The translations under genes and the position numbers were made by a program. DNA of 64,000 nucleotides, from contig WFMF01000607.1 in the NCBI GenBank assembly GCA_011033025.1, positions 28,630 through 92,629 of the forward strand. Reading direction: 5' to 3'. The notes below the pieces were generated by a model. That model did no database searches. It worked only from the letters and a program-made list of their open reading frames with translations, and was not told the DNA's origin. Each line of letters opens with the position of its first letter. Positions within the stretch are counted from its first letter, which is position 1. Of the stretch, positions 42,427-54,202 are shown one piece after another. The DNA comes from Beroe forskalii. Taxonomy: Eukaryota; Ctenophora; Nuda; Beroida; Beroidae.

Positions 42427-45400
42427 CCAGCGGCTAGGAATCCTGTGTCAAACACCACGTTACACTTGTACATTGCGTTGCTGCTGATCGTTATCAGTTT
42501 GATCGTATCCTTCTCTGCCGGGTCCTGCGAGAAAGACATTCAGCACTAGCACAGGAATTACCACCATCAACTGAAGCACCAAAAACTATCACTGTCGAAA
42601 TCATTATCTAAATCATTTCCCGCCCCTCTGAAAATGAATGTCCGCTCATAACTCACCTCATATCTCCCGATAACAGCCTCCTCTCTAACGACATCACTGA
42701 TAGCAAGGTCGTAGAATCCACTCCTCATCGGATAGCAGAAGAGTCGCCTGAAGGCGTCGGGTTGCTCGTAACCCTGTGTTGTGACGAGCTCCAGGACAAG
42801 GAGGAATGAGGAGTGCGGTGAGGACAGGATGAGGAAACGACCCCGGGAATCCAGGTTGTAACGCAGGTTTTGGAACAGCGCCTGATATAATGATTGGAAT
42901 AGGTTTTGGCAGGTTGACCGTATGATTCGAGCACTTAATTTCCTAATCTATAGTTAACTTTCTTTGAGTTTTTAAGGTTGTGGTTTCAATATCGGATAAA
43001 CTAGCGATTGTTATCACCTTATTCTCAGGAAGCTTCAAATGAAGTTTATAAGAATATTCCCAGTTTTGCAGAGAATAAATCCACAACTCCGTATCAGTTG
43101 CAATTATCACTGAAGTCCAACTCATGTCACTTCTTATGTCATCTGAAAGAAGTACAGTTTATGAATTAATTTCTGGAGTCCTACTTATAAACTATTTTGC
43201 ACGAACTCTGAGATAAATTACAAATCGTTAGAATTTTTATCGTGAACTGAAAATTTGTTCAGTGCATTTTCGTTCAAGTACAAGAAGTAAATATTTTGAA
43301 ACCCCGAAAATTAGTATCGTGAATTGAGTAACATATTTAAGATCATGGAAAATTGTAATCATGGTATTATGTGACGCGTCAAAGAGGTGGATAAGTTTTG
43401 ATCTGAATATGTTCCGAAATCGCAAGACTGTAATATTGCTGTTTTGTAAGCGATTTTCATGAAATTTGACGAAATTAAAATTACGATTGAAGTGATGGCC
43501 ACATTTCTAGATGACCCCTTATTAGCATCGGTACATTATTGGCTTATTGACAACGGTAGCTTATTAACAACGATAGATGACAAACAGCGATACCTATTCA
43601 ACAACGGCACCTTATTAACAACGCCCAACGGTGCCTTATTATTCTTTCTTTTTCCCAAGCAGCCGCCCAAATCAGCCCAATAAATAACGCGCCGTTAATA
43701 AATAAATTTGCGGCGCGCAATAGCAGCAATGAAAAGTTGTGCTATCATGCAAAACGACGATTAGGCGTTCGCGCGTTACATAAAATCATATTGACTGTCA
43801 GGATCACAGCAAAAACTTACAAAACCGTTACCCTCCAAATTGGATTAAAAATGAACTAAATCTCTAAATTGAAGTAGTTTATATGTTAAAAGGTACCTGG
43901 GAATCCCATCCAATTCACTTGAACATCTGGATTTCCTTCAAAAAATGGGTGAGGGTCATCCAATAACGTTCCTTCATCTGAAAATAATGAATAGATTGGA
44001 ATTCGGAAGGGTCCATATTTTGATTACTTATGTAGGGATCATAGATCCATTTGAAATAAGCCCCTGTGAAGCCCATGTACGATCAATGATAATAATAACT
44101 CAGACTAAACGCACAGTGACATACCAACATCGTGGAACATCAGGTATCCATTTCTTGTGCATGTCGCCATGATAAGGAGTTTATTATTGACGTAGTTTAG
44201 CCACAAACTGACAATCTCACTCGGAGTTTCCAAACTATCTAATACGATAGTTTTAATCTCCGGATCTTCGTCTTCTCTTAGAGTTACTGAAAATGTGAAG
44301 AAAATGCTACAAATCCTCTTCTTGGTGAAGTAAGGACCATGGTTAAATAAAAATCATCTTATCTATAACTCTATAAGTCGATTTTAAATCTGCAAATATC
44401 AATATATCATGAGCAGATTAAAACTTGTCATTATAACTATAGTAAGATCATATTGTTTCATGTTTGGTACAGAGAATAAGTTAACGCGTCTTAACCCTGA
44501 TATTTTTGTATCGATTGACAGTCAAACCTACTCGAGTAAGTGACTATAGTGTGCTGACTATTGCCGGTCAATCCTATAAAGCTATAATAATAGAAGCATC
44601 CGTTCTATGTGCTCCAAGGTAATTTTACAGTTAAAATCAGATTTAGCAGTGAAAATACATTTTCCAGAGGTCCAGCCTAACTAAGGAGCACTATTGCACT
44701 ATTGCAGTGAAAGTTGGGGTGACGGAAGTCCGGACAGAGATTCCGTGATGGTTTTTCAAACATTTGCAATTGGGCGGGAATGTGTAACCTGTGAAAAAAG
44801 GTAGGAAGAGTGCTGCATAGTGTTATGAAATATTGTAAGCGCTTCAGGCGAATTGAAACTTGAGTTTAAATATAAATTGTTGAAGTTTTGGAATGTCACT
44901 AAGGCAGCACTTACCGATATTGATAGTATCGAACACAGCCACAGCGACCACAGTAGACTTGTTCGCTACCACCCTCTGCATTGTGATCCTGGGCGTGACG
45001 CCCGGCCCCATCGCCTCACACACTACGTGCTGACACACCTCCGACGTGTGCAGGCTGCCCGCGTCTGTTTCGCAGATCTCGTAGACAGACAGCCAGAGTC
45101 GTCTGCCGCCTGTCTGCTGCGGCTCCACAGACAGAATGGCGAGTACTTCATCCCCGGGGGAGGCAGTTGCTTCGTCTGCCGTCACGGGGTTCTGGAATAC
45201 GAACTGCAGGATGGTGCCCTGGATGTCTTTGATAACTGCTCGCTTAGTCGACGCCTTGTCAGTTATCTTTATCATGGGAGTGTTAGACTTCATGTTGGTC
45301 GTAACGTACGCTATGTATTGGGAGGTGGTACTCAGGATACGCTCATGGGGCCCTGGCTCTGTCCATTTGTTTCCTATTAGTTTCTCTTGTGTAATCTGTA

Positions 45401-45735
45401 AATATTTAGGTGAAATAGTACAGATAACAATCAGTAATTGCTAAAAACATGGTCTGCTGCGCCACCAACTTCTCACTGGCAAATTCATGCTCAATTTAAC
45501 TTTTATATCATTGTAACAGATCTAAATCTAAGGCGTAAGTCTATAATTTTTGAGAAAGCAACTTAAGAACTAACCAGTTTTGTTGTATCTCCGAGGACTC
45601 TGTCAGGTAGTTTAACTGACGCTTCTCTGATGACATCATTAGACAAGGGCAAATCCAGCAGCTGGTCGTCACCAGTCAGAGTCCTGCGATAAACCATTGA
45701 ACTAAGCATGGGGAGAATGGGCAAAACAGGGGAAA
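42427..45735 (-). CDS. EDC4 (Ge-1)-like WD40 N-terminal module, seven exons
   Basis: The exons are 45735-45575, 45383-44915, 44286-44125, 43977-43897, 43142-43018, 42881-42657 and 42524-42427, all phase-compatible with GT/AG sites. Segments follow the order of the EDC4 beta-propeller: STTSQYIAYVTTNMKSNTPM matches the xNSFLAYAI...VRVI strand pair, then RRLWLSVYEI, KLLIMATCTRNGYLMFHDV, SVIIATDTELWIYSLQNW and RGRFLILSSPHSSFLLVLEL. EDC4 scaffolds the DCP1/DCP2 decapping complex in P-bodies. The 5'-most exon has no clear initiator Met, so an earlier exon is likely. The first five exons lie in the segmental duplication and are copied at 47.9-50.6 kb. The next exon downstream is the SADR linker. Confidence 0.7.
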
Positions 45736-46269
45736 CTGGAAAAAAGTCAATATTTCAATATAATTATTAGCAGAGGAAAAGGTGCAATAACTCAATAACT
45801 TGATACATTGATAGTATATATTATGTTGACACAAAACTGCATGTGGATAGGTGCCACATATTGCATAAGATACATATTACATAAGATACAAAGTAATTAC
45901 ATACAATGTCGGCAGGACAGTCATTCTGTAATCATCTGGACCTACAGGAAAGTAGGAAAGGATAAGCATCGAGTCGAATTCGTTATTGATTCAACTAAAT
46001 ATAAGAAATTTTAGAAAGCTGAATGTTAATTTAGGTGTAAAGGTAACACGTGGCAGTTACTTTTGGCAGTTAAATGTAAGCAGCGCATGGATAGCCATTC
46101 AGCTTTCATTTCAAAGCGGTAAGATACGAAATAATTTGGAATAAGATAAGTGAACTAGTAAGATTGTGGATCCTAGTTATTTTTATATCCAATCTGGTTG
46201 CTAATGCTCACGCAGCCTGGCGTTATGCAATGTGCTTGGACAGAAGGACAGAGAAATTTGCGTAAATGG
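42966..46269. repeat. segmental duplication, copy 1
   Basis: This 3.3 kb segment matches 47841-51141 in direct orientation at roughly 95 percent by eye, with small indels. The match starts at GAGTTTTTAAGGTTGT and ends at TTGCGTAAATGG in both copies. It contains five EDC4-like exons, all open. Confidence 0.9.
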
Positions 46270-46527
46270 GTAACTTGACGTTTTTAATGTTATTCTCGAT
46301 TACAATCACAGCTTCGCATAAAGCAGAGAGATACGTGATCTATCATGTCGAAATTAGCTTAGGTCTAAAGCACAAGATAAGAAAATATTACTGCCTACCA
46401 ATTATGATTCCAACGAACGTTATAAAAAACAAAAAACGATCTAACAAAATGTTTATCTCCGAAATAAGTTACATTTTCCTCAGCGGACCCCTCATCATAA
46501 AACATTGTAAATCACTTGAAGTTAAAG
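46270..46527. other. 3' flank of the GUF1 segment, no gene seen
   Basis: A short AT-rich stretch between the end of duplication copy 1 and the GUF1 stop codon. The + ORF here is antisense and has no domain. Confidence 0.5.
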
Positions 46528-47820
46528 TTAGAATCTTCTGAACACCGCTTTGGGAATTTTGACAGTGGAGATTTTGCGGCGTTGTTGTAACTGTTCTGAC
46601 TGTCTTTTCAGCACCTTCATTCTCCTAGTCTTGTCTCCCCCGTAGAGGGGATCGGTTACGTCCTTCTTAATCTGGTGAAGGGATAAACATATTTTGATGT
46701 GAGCAAGAAAATAGCGGTGTGTTGTAGCTAAAGACTCAACAGCGCAAACATTAATCTAATCATATTCGCGATTTGTGCTTAAAGCTTAGATAGGATTTTC
46801 ACGTGAAGAATAGTATGTATTCCATTCATAATGAGAACTGGTAAAATTCATTCGAATGCGAGTTACTTACTGGGCTGAGATCAGCTCGAGCTTTAACCTT
46901 TCCACCCACCACACATTGGATAGTAATTTTGAAGACATCCCGGCTCATCAACTTCGCAATGTCACTGACTGTTTGTACCGCAACATCTCTCACAACATCG
47001 GATCTAACTATCATCGACAACCCATCGACCTTATGACCATTGATCAACACATCCACTTTAGTGAGGTCCGTTGGTCTGAATCCTGCATCTTCAAAATCAC
47101 ACGATGCGTAGCCACTGCTGATCATTTTCACCGTGTTGTGGAAGTCAATGACTGTCTCCACCAACGGTATCTCAAACTTCAGGATGAATCTTCCAGAACT
47201 AAGTTTCCCACTGTCCTTCTCAACACCCCTGCATTTCAAGCAGTACGACACCAGCCCCTGAACGTAGGTGTAATCAGTGACTATGATTGTAGTCAGTACA
47301 ACTGGTTCCTCCCATGATTCCGCGTGATAACCGTCTGGCATATCATTGGCACTGTAGAAATCGACGATATTCCCATTTTTCAGATGAGCCCGGTAAGTGA
47401 TGCTAGGTTTGGTCATGATAACACTTGTTCCAAACTCCTGGAGAAGACGTTGTCCGAACACCTCTCTGTGAAGACTCCCTAAAAATCCTAACTTCCATCC
47501 CTGTCCCAGCGTTTCGTTCGAATGTGGCTCCATGTACACTGACGAGTCAGACTGAACTAATTTTACAAGTGATTCCTTCATTGAACCATACTCAGTCTCT
47601 TCATCTGGAAATACTCCACAGAAAATGGAAGGTTTTGGTTTCGGGATCGTCTCAATAGGTTGTACTGAAGATTCCGGTAAACAGATTGTATCTCCAATGA
47701 GGATATCAGAAACGTCTTTGACCCTCATGATGAGGTACCCGACTTGTCCTGCGGAAAGTGAAAGGGTAGGCTGCAACGAGGGGAGGAACACGCCCATTTC
47801 TCGGATGGGATACGTTTTTC
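46528..47820 (-). CDS. GUF1: GUF1 (mitochondrial LepA/EF4), C-terminal half only
   Basis: Two exons: 47820-46871 (acceptor GTCAG, donor CCA|GTAAGT) and 46671-46528 ending in TAA. The protein runs through the back half of translation GTPase EF4: LSAGQVGYLIMRVKDVSDIL, KPSIFCGVFPDEETEYGSM, NETLGQGWKLGFLGSLHREV, KPSITYRAHLKNG, then the EF4-specific C-terminus (KKDVTDPLYGGDKTRRMKV, KISTVKIPKAVFRRF). EF4/GUF1 back-translocates mitochondrial ribosomes. The GTP-binding domain is missing: about 20 bp upstream of the exon acceptor the sequence switches to the duplicated EDC4 segment. Coding capacity of the remaining half is intact. Confidence 0.85.
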
Positions 47821-47840
47821 CTGACCTCAGTAAGCTGACT

Positions 47841-50800
47841 GAGTTTTTAAGGTTGTAGTTTCAATATCGGATAAACTAGCGATTGTTATCACCTTATTCT
47901 CAGGAAGCTTCAAATGAAGCTTATAAGAATATTCCCAGTTTTGCAGAGAATAAATCCACAACTCCGTATCAGTTGCAATTATCACTGAAGTCCAACTCAT
48001 GTCACTTCTTATGTCATCTGAAAGAAGTACTGCTTATGAATTAATTTTTGGAGTCCTACTTATAAACTATTTTGCACGAACTCTGAAGCTCTGAGATAAA
48101 TTACAAATCGTTAAAATTTGTATCGTGAACTGAAAATTTGTTCATTGTATTTGCCTTCAAGTACAAGTAGTAAATATTTTGAACCCCCGAAAATTAGTAT
48201 CGTGAATTGAGCAACTTATTTAAAATCATGGAAAATCGTATCCCTACGAGGACATGGTGACGCGCCAAAATTGGATAAGTTTTGATCGGAAATGAAATTT
48301 GAGCGGCATTAAGCCAAAACATTCAGCTTCCTGACGAAATATAAATTACGGAAACATATTGAATTTATTGAAGTAATGACCTCATTTCTGGATGGCCCTT
48401 TATTAGCATCGGTACATTATTGGCTTATTGACAACGGTAGCTTATTAACAACGATAGATGACTAACAACGATACCTTTTCAACAACTGCACCTTCTTAAA
48501 AACGCCAAACGGTGCCTTTAATTTTTCTTTCTTTTTTCCCAAGCAGCCCCGGCCCCCCAAATCAGCCCAACGCGCCGCTAATAAATAAATTAATTTGCGG
48601 CGCGCAATAGCAGCAATGAAAAGTTGTGCTATCATGCAAAAGGATGATTAGGCGTTCGCGCGTTACATAAAATCGTGTTGACTGTCAGGGTCACAGCAAA
48701 AACTTGCAAAACCGTTACCCCCAAATTGGATTAAAAATGAACTAAATCTCTAAATTGAAGTAGTACATATGTTAAAAGGTACCTGGGAATCCCATCCAAT
48801 TCACTTGAACATCTGGATTTCCTTCAAAAAATGGGTGAGGGTCATCCAATAACGTTCCTTCATCTGAAAATAATGTATAGATTGTAATTCGGAAGGGTCA
48901 ATATTTTGATTACTTATGGAGGGATCATAGATCCATTTAAAAAAAAGCAGCAGTGAAGCCCATGTACGATCAATGAAAATAATAACTCAGACTAAACGCA
49001 CAGTGACATACCAACATCGTGGAACATCAGGTATCCATTTCTTGTGCATGTCGCCATGATAAGGAGTTTATTATTAACGTAGTTAAGCCACAAACTGACA
49101 ATCTCACTTGGAGTTGCCAAACTATCTAATACGATAGTTTTAATCTCCGGATCTTCGTCTTCTCTTAGTGTTACTGAAAATGTGAGGAAAATGCTACAAA
49201 TCCTCTTCTTGGTGAAGTAAGGACCATGGTTAAATAAAAATCATCTTATCTATAACTCTATAAGTCGATTTTAAACCTGCACATATCAAGATATCATGAA
49301 CATATTAAAACTAGTCATAATACCTATAGTAAGATCACATTGTTTCATGTTTGGTACAGAGAATAAGTTAACGCGTCTTAACCCTGATATTTTTGTATCG
49401 ATTGACAGTCAAACCTACTCGAGTTAGTGACTAGTGTACTGACTGCTGCCGGACAATCCAATAAAGCTATAACAATAGAACCATCTGTCCCATGTGCTCC
49501 AAGGTAATTTTACAGTTAAAATCAGATTTGGCAGTGAAAATACATTTTCCAGAGGTCCAGCCTAACTAAAGAGCACTATTGCACTATTGCAGTGAAAATT
49601 GAGGTGACGGAAGTCCGGACAGAGATTCCGTGATGGTTTTTCAAACATTTGCAATTGGGCGGAAATGTGTGATCTGTGAAAGAAGGTAGGAAGAGTGCTG
49701 CATAGTGTTATGAAATATTGTAAGCGCTTCAGGCGAATTGAAACTTGAGTTGAAATATAAATTGTTGAAGTTTTGGAATGTCACTGAGGCAGCACTTACC
49801 GATATTGATGGTATCGAACACAGCCACAGCGACCACAGTAGACTTGTTGGCAACCACCTTCTGCATCGTGATCCTGGGCGTGACGCCCGACCCCATCGCC
49901 TCACACACCACGTGCTGACACACCTCCGACGTGTGCAGACTGCCCGCGTCTGTTTCGCAGATCTCGTAGACAGACAGCCACAGTCGTCTGCCGCCTGTCT
50001 GCTGCGGCTCCACAGACAGAATGGCGAGTACTTCATCCCCGGGGGAGGCAGTAGCTTCGTCTGCCGTCACGGGGTTCTGGAATACGAACTGCAGGATGGT
50101 GCCCTTGATGTCCTTTATAACTGCTCGCTTAGTCGACGCTTTGTCAGTTATCTTTATCATGGGAGTGTTGGACTTCATGTTGGTGGTAACGTACGCTATG
50201 TATTGGGAGGTGGTACTCAGGATCCGCTCATGGGGCCCTGGCTCTGTCCATTTGTTTCCTATTAGTTTCTCTTGTGTTATCAGTAAATATTTAGGTGAAA
50301 TAGTACAGATAACAATCAGTAACATTATTGCTAAAAACATGGTCTGCTGCGCCACCAACTTCTCACTGGCAAATTCATGCTCAATTTAACTTTTATATCA
50401 TTGTAACAGATCTATATTTAAGGCGTAAGTCTATAATGTTTGAGAAAGCAACTTAAGAACTAACCAGTTTCGTTGTATCTCCGAGGACTCTGTCAGGTAG
50501 TTTAACGGACGCTTCTCTGATGACATCATTAGACAAGGGCAAATCCAGCAGCTGGTCGTCACCGGTCAGAGTCCTGCGAAAAACCATTGAACTTAGCATG
50601 GGGAGAATGGGCAAAACAGGAGAGTCTGGAAAGAAAGGTCAATATTTCAATATAAGAAAATAATTATCAGCAGAGGATAAGGTTCAATAACTTGATACAT
50701 TGATAGTTTATATGCAGACACAAACTACATGTGGATAGGTGCCACATATATAAGATACATAGTAAATACATACAATGTCGGCAGGACAGTCATTCTTTAA

Positions 50801-51141
50801 TCATCTGGACCTACAGGAAAGTAGGAAAGGATAAGCATCGAGTCGAATTCGTTATTGATTCAACTAAATATAAGAAATTTTAGAAAGCTGAACATTAATT
50901 TAGGTGTAAAGGTAAGACGTGGCAGTTATTTTTGGCAGTTAAATGTAAGCAGCGCATGGGTAGCCATTCAGCTTTTATTTCAAAGCGTTAAGATACGACG
51001 AAATAACTTGGAATAAGATACGTAAACTAGTAAGATTGTGGATCCTAGTTATTTTTATATCCAATATGGTTGCTAATGCTCACGCAGCCTGGCGTTATGC
51101 GATGCGCTTGGACAGAAGGACAGAGAAATTTGCGTAAATGG
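47841..51141. repeat. segmental duplication, copy 2
   Basis: The direct-orientation partner of 42966-46269. Its left edge abuts the GUF1 exon and its right edge abuts unrelated sequence leading to LIN9. Confidence 0.9.
47893..50625 (-). pseudogene. partial duplicate of the EDC4-like 5' exons
   Basis: The exons are 50625-50465, 50268-49800, 49173-49012, 48863-48783 and 48017-47893, corresponding one-to-one with the first five exons of the module at 42427-45735. All frames and splice sites are preserved, with a few substitutions (for example KDIKG for KDIQG). The remaining WD40, linker and later exons are absent: 50 bp past the last donor the sequence becomes GUF1. Without downstream exons it can make only a truncated protein unless it splices across to copy 1. 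If it did so around the GUF1 segment, the propeller exons would be present twice. Confidence 0.65.
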
Positions 51142-51199
51142 ACACAGATACTCAGATAGTAAGCAATGAAGGCTATACTTCACTCAAACAACAAAAGTT

Positions 51200-51345
51200 A
51201 AAATGTCAAGGAGCACCACAACTAATACACAGCTCGGGATACACAGAGTGACATTATTTATTAAGATAATTTGATTAGAAGAAGGGGATTTGAACCGTGA
51301 GACTATGTCAGACTCTGAGTGCAACGCCTACCTCAACACTAGAAA
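51200..51345 (-). mobile_element. tRNA-derived SINE remnant (tentative)
   Basis: On the - strand a perfect B-box (GGTTCAAATCC, about 51283-51293) follows GAGGTAGGCGTTGCACTCAG, as in a decayed tRNA head. A tail with CTGTGTATCCCGAGCTGTGT and GTGGTGCTCC follows. No acceptor stem can be folded. Confidence 0.35.
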
Positions 51346-51399
51346 ATTCATTATTCAAGAGTGTGAGACGCCTGTCCATTGTAAGATCCACCTGAACAT

Positions 51400-51480
51400 T
51401 TCTACACCCACCTGAACACTGTGAAACCTACCTGAACATTGTGACACCCACCTCAATATGTGGCACCCACCTGAACATTG
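51400..51480. repeat. CCCACCTGAACATTGTG tandem repeat at a splice donor
   Basis: About five degenerate 20-30 bp units (ACACCCACCTGAACATTGTG, CTACCTGAACATTGTGA) line up at the edge of the last LIN9 exon. On the - strand each contains TTCAG|GTGGGT or TTCAG|GTAGG, so each is a potential 5' splice site. Confidence 0.7.
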
Positions 51481-53579
51481 TGATCGGGCAGTGTGCGTCC
51501 CCAGGCCTGGTCTATCAAATCTGATCCGTAACTTGTGGTCCAGGTCGACAGCCTCCACCTCCCCACAAAGAGACCCTCCGGGATGTGAGCTGAAATGAGA
51601 GACGCGTAGTAAAGTATTGAAATAACTGCATCAAAATAACATACTTAATTCAAATCAAATACTTATCAATGTGTGAAAGGCCCACAATAGAAGAAAATTT
51701 TTCCATAAGGTACTTCATTGCTTCCGAATGTTCACTAAAACAAAATGTGAAAATAATATTAATAGCAAATCATTTGGCTTAGGCAGATCATCCACAGTAT
51801 CGTTGTAATTAGAAAATAAATGGCAAAAACCTGGGGAGAAAAAGTAGTCTGAATACATATATCCCAGTCGATAACTTTTAATTACTGCAGATTTAAAAGT
51901 AAAAAGCAAGACGGAGCAGATTACAGTTCAGAGTTATTCAACAAAGAAAATATTGAAACATACTCAGTACCCAAGCATGGAATCAGATACCACTAAGTTG
52001 CGCCTTATAATGGAATTAGTACGTAGCATTTAGTTATTTAATCGAATTACATTTCTTCCTAGGCGCTAGGTTTTGTATCATTCGTGCAACGAAAGGTGGT
52101 TAATCAGGAAGCGATCAAATTCGGTAACGGTGGGACCAAAGACCCCCTTGTTCACTGGACTAATTAGATGAAATGTCGTAGAACTGAGGTAAGAGCTTCA
52201 GCAAATCTTTAGTGAGAAGAGACCCCCACAACAACACTTGCAGTACATACGTCCATTTTTTAAATACCAAAAACCCATATACATGATTAGTATTCGTTTA
52301 TATTTTAATCATGTTTAATCCTGTTTATTTATATGAACATTTCGATTTCATCATTCAACTGTATGGTGACGGTCAAAGACCGTCTATAATGTCTAGTGCG
52401 GTCTATAATAATATCATTGGTGGCTCTTGATATCAAAAATATGATATTTTATCGACACACCACAGTACAGAAGTGCTGCAATCTGATCAATCCATGTCTC
52501 ATAATAGTTAGTAAGCAAAAGTTTTCAAAAGTCATACATTATTCATATCATATACTTGATGTCATCATTTCTCGATTTAGATCATATCATACTCTTCATC
52601 TCGAAAATAACATTTTTCTTATCTTATTATTATGGCGATTGGTGTTGATCCTTTTTTGGAAAGACAGGAAGTTGCTTAACATAAATAAACATTTATTATT
52701 TTATTTGCCTTATATTATTTGGCAGTTCCAGTTATTTCTGCATTCAGAGTAAGTCACCATAAGCAGACGTAAAATGATTATCCCGCTCACCCGTTACGCT
52801 GGTCCCTATGATGAGCATGGCGGGCACTTCGTCAGGGATGTCCTTAAAGAGCTCCCTGTCACTGCACTTCACCTCGCCCAGCTGTAGCTGCCTCACTTTG
52901 TTACGCTTTCCCTCCAGCATCATGCGCTCCTCCTACAGGGCAAAGACATTGTTTTTTATTTTTTATAATCTATTTTCTATTAATTTGGAAGTTTAACTTC
53001 TATTCCAACAGATCTGATAGATAATGACAGGAATCGAAGGATTCAAGTATAATCAAGCCAGTGACGGTAAAGGATGTATGATCCATACTTTATTCGCCCG
53101 AGTCTTCGCTGCAATGGGCAGCTCCTCATTTAAACATTTAACCATCCTGCACAGTTTCCTGTACACCCTTAGCACGATAATCAGGGCCTGGAATCGAACC
53201 ACCAACATCTCAATTGAAAGTTCGATGCCTTAACCACTGCGCTACTTGCCTTAACTGCTGAGCAACCCGTTAACTGAGTTCCTTGCAGACAGAGTGAAAT
53301 ATATTTTCACATAATACGATAACAGAGATAATGTAACCTGAAAATCTGACGAAAACCTCCATAATTGACGCGGTATCGATTAGAAATTTATCCCGAACTT
53401 TTAATTAATCTGACAACTTGAAACTCACTTCGAAGAACTTGGAGCTACAGCGCCGAGGTTTCCCAAAGGATCTTCTGATGATAGACCACTGGAGCCTAGT
53501 GAGTTTAGTTCCTGGCTCTATGTCCGGGTACATCGACTTGAGACACGTCGCAAAGTCATTATCCCCGAGAAATATCGCC
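51471..53579 (-). CDS. LIN9: LIN9, DIRP-domain exons
   Basis: Three - strand exons. 53579-53429 encodes AIFLGDNDFATCLKSMYPD, LTRLQWSIIRRSFG and KPRRCSSKFFE, the diagnostic DIRP core. 52932-52791 encodes EERMMLEGKRNKVRQLQ, then FKDIPDEVPAMLIIGTSVTG. 51589-51471 encodes the Tudor-like end (EVEAVDLDHKLRIRFDRPGL, GTHT). LIN9 is a subunit of the DREAM/MuvB complex that controls cell-cycle genes. In the last exon the LIN9-like residues switch frame twice (GLFVG in one frame, EVEAVD..GTHT in the next, then PDHNVQ back in the first). This indicates compensating indels or sequence errors. An upstream exon near 53680-53740 (ILASMELQW) may precede. Later C-terminal exons were not found; duplication copy 2 begins just downstream. 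Confidence 0.8.
51590..52790. other. LIN9 intron, no other gene seen
   Basis: AT-rich sequence between two LIN9 exons. The + ORF at 52396-52752 has no domain. Confidence 0.5.
53020..53262 (-). mobile_element. tRNA-derived SINE
   Basis: On the - strand the element begins with GTAGCGCAGTGGTTAAGGCA (A-box) and GGTGGTTCGATTCCAGG (B-box), with a loop CTTTCAA in the anticodon position. The acceptor stem and part of the T stem do not pair, so it is not a tRNA gene. A unique body follows (GAGGAGCTGCCCATTGCAGC, CTCGGGCGAATAAAGTATGG) ending near 53020. Typical SINE layout. It sits in a LIN9 intron. Confidence 0.6.
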
Positions 53580-54200
53580 CTGAAAACGAAGAGTGAAGTC
53601 ATAATGTGTGAATGGCTGTCACAGGACAGTGAACTGACCGCAAACACTTGATTTGTGACGGTGTGAGGAGGGTCCGACGAGGGGGCTCACCACTGCAGCT
53701 CCATGCTGGCCAGAATCCCGATCCCCAATGCTGGAAATTGCGTGTGTCAGGAGACTATCCCACTCCAGAATCCCAATCCCCATGCCTTCCGTATGAGTGC
53801 TGGACGGAGTGAGAGACGGTGAGAATGGACGAGGAAGCTGGGTACTGCAATACCAAGTGTGGGACAGGAAGGAGTATACCTTGCAAGCAGGAGAATCGTG
53901 TGACGAAATCGTTTCACTGCGCTGTCCAAGGACTCACAACGCTCTAAGGGTGACAAAATTATGTACAGACTTTTTTAAAAATTTTAGGATTATATGTATG
54001 GCTTCGAGAAGGCGGCACTACCAGATAGATCGTAATTTTCAACGATCAAAATTTAGAAATGAACTCTTCTTCTCTGTTTCTCGGTTTAAAGACTGAGAAC
54101 ATCGGATAGGATCTTGTAAACAATCAAATTTGACAGAGGTAGAGCTGCTCATGGAGTCCAATGGAAAACAATAGCATTGAATCCAAAACATGCATTTAAT
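53580..54200. other. no confident gene
   Basis: May contain an upstream LIN9 exon on the - strand (about 53690-53740, ending GCAGTG|GTGAGC). A degenerate direct repeat CCAGAATCCC(G/A)ATCCCCA occurs at 53710 and 53764. Confidence 0.4.
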
Positions 54201-54202
54201 AT

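Noticed and set aside
42427-45735. CatSper auxiliary subunit (beta-propeller ectodomain)
   Set aside because: No signal peptide or terminal membrane segment belongs to these exons, and segment order matches the EDC4 propeller better.
50274-50358. Hydrophobic N-terminus MVAQQTMFLAIMLLIVICTI as a signal anchor for the exon at 49800-50268
   Set aside because: It lies upstream of the splice acceptor (ACAAGAG|AAACTA). The phase-0 join to the 50465-50625 exon shows it is intron sequence, and copy 1 does not preserve it as an ORF.
53180-53262. tRNA gene with TTC anticodon
   Set aside because: A- and B-boxes are present, but the acceptor stem does not pair and the T stem pairs at only 3 of 5 positions. 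It fits a SINE head instead.
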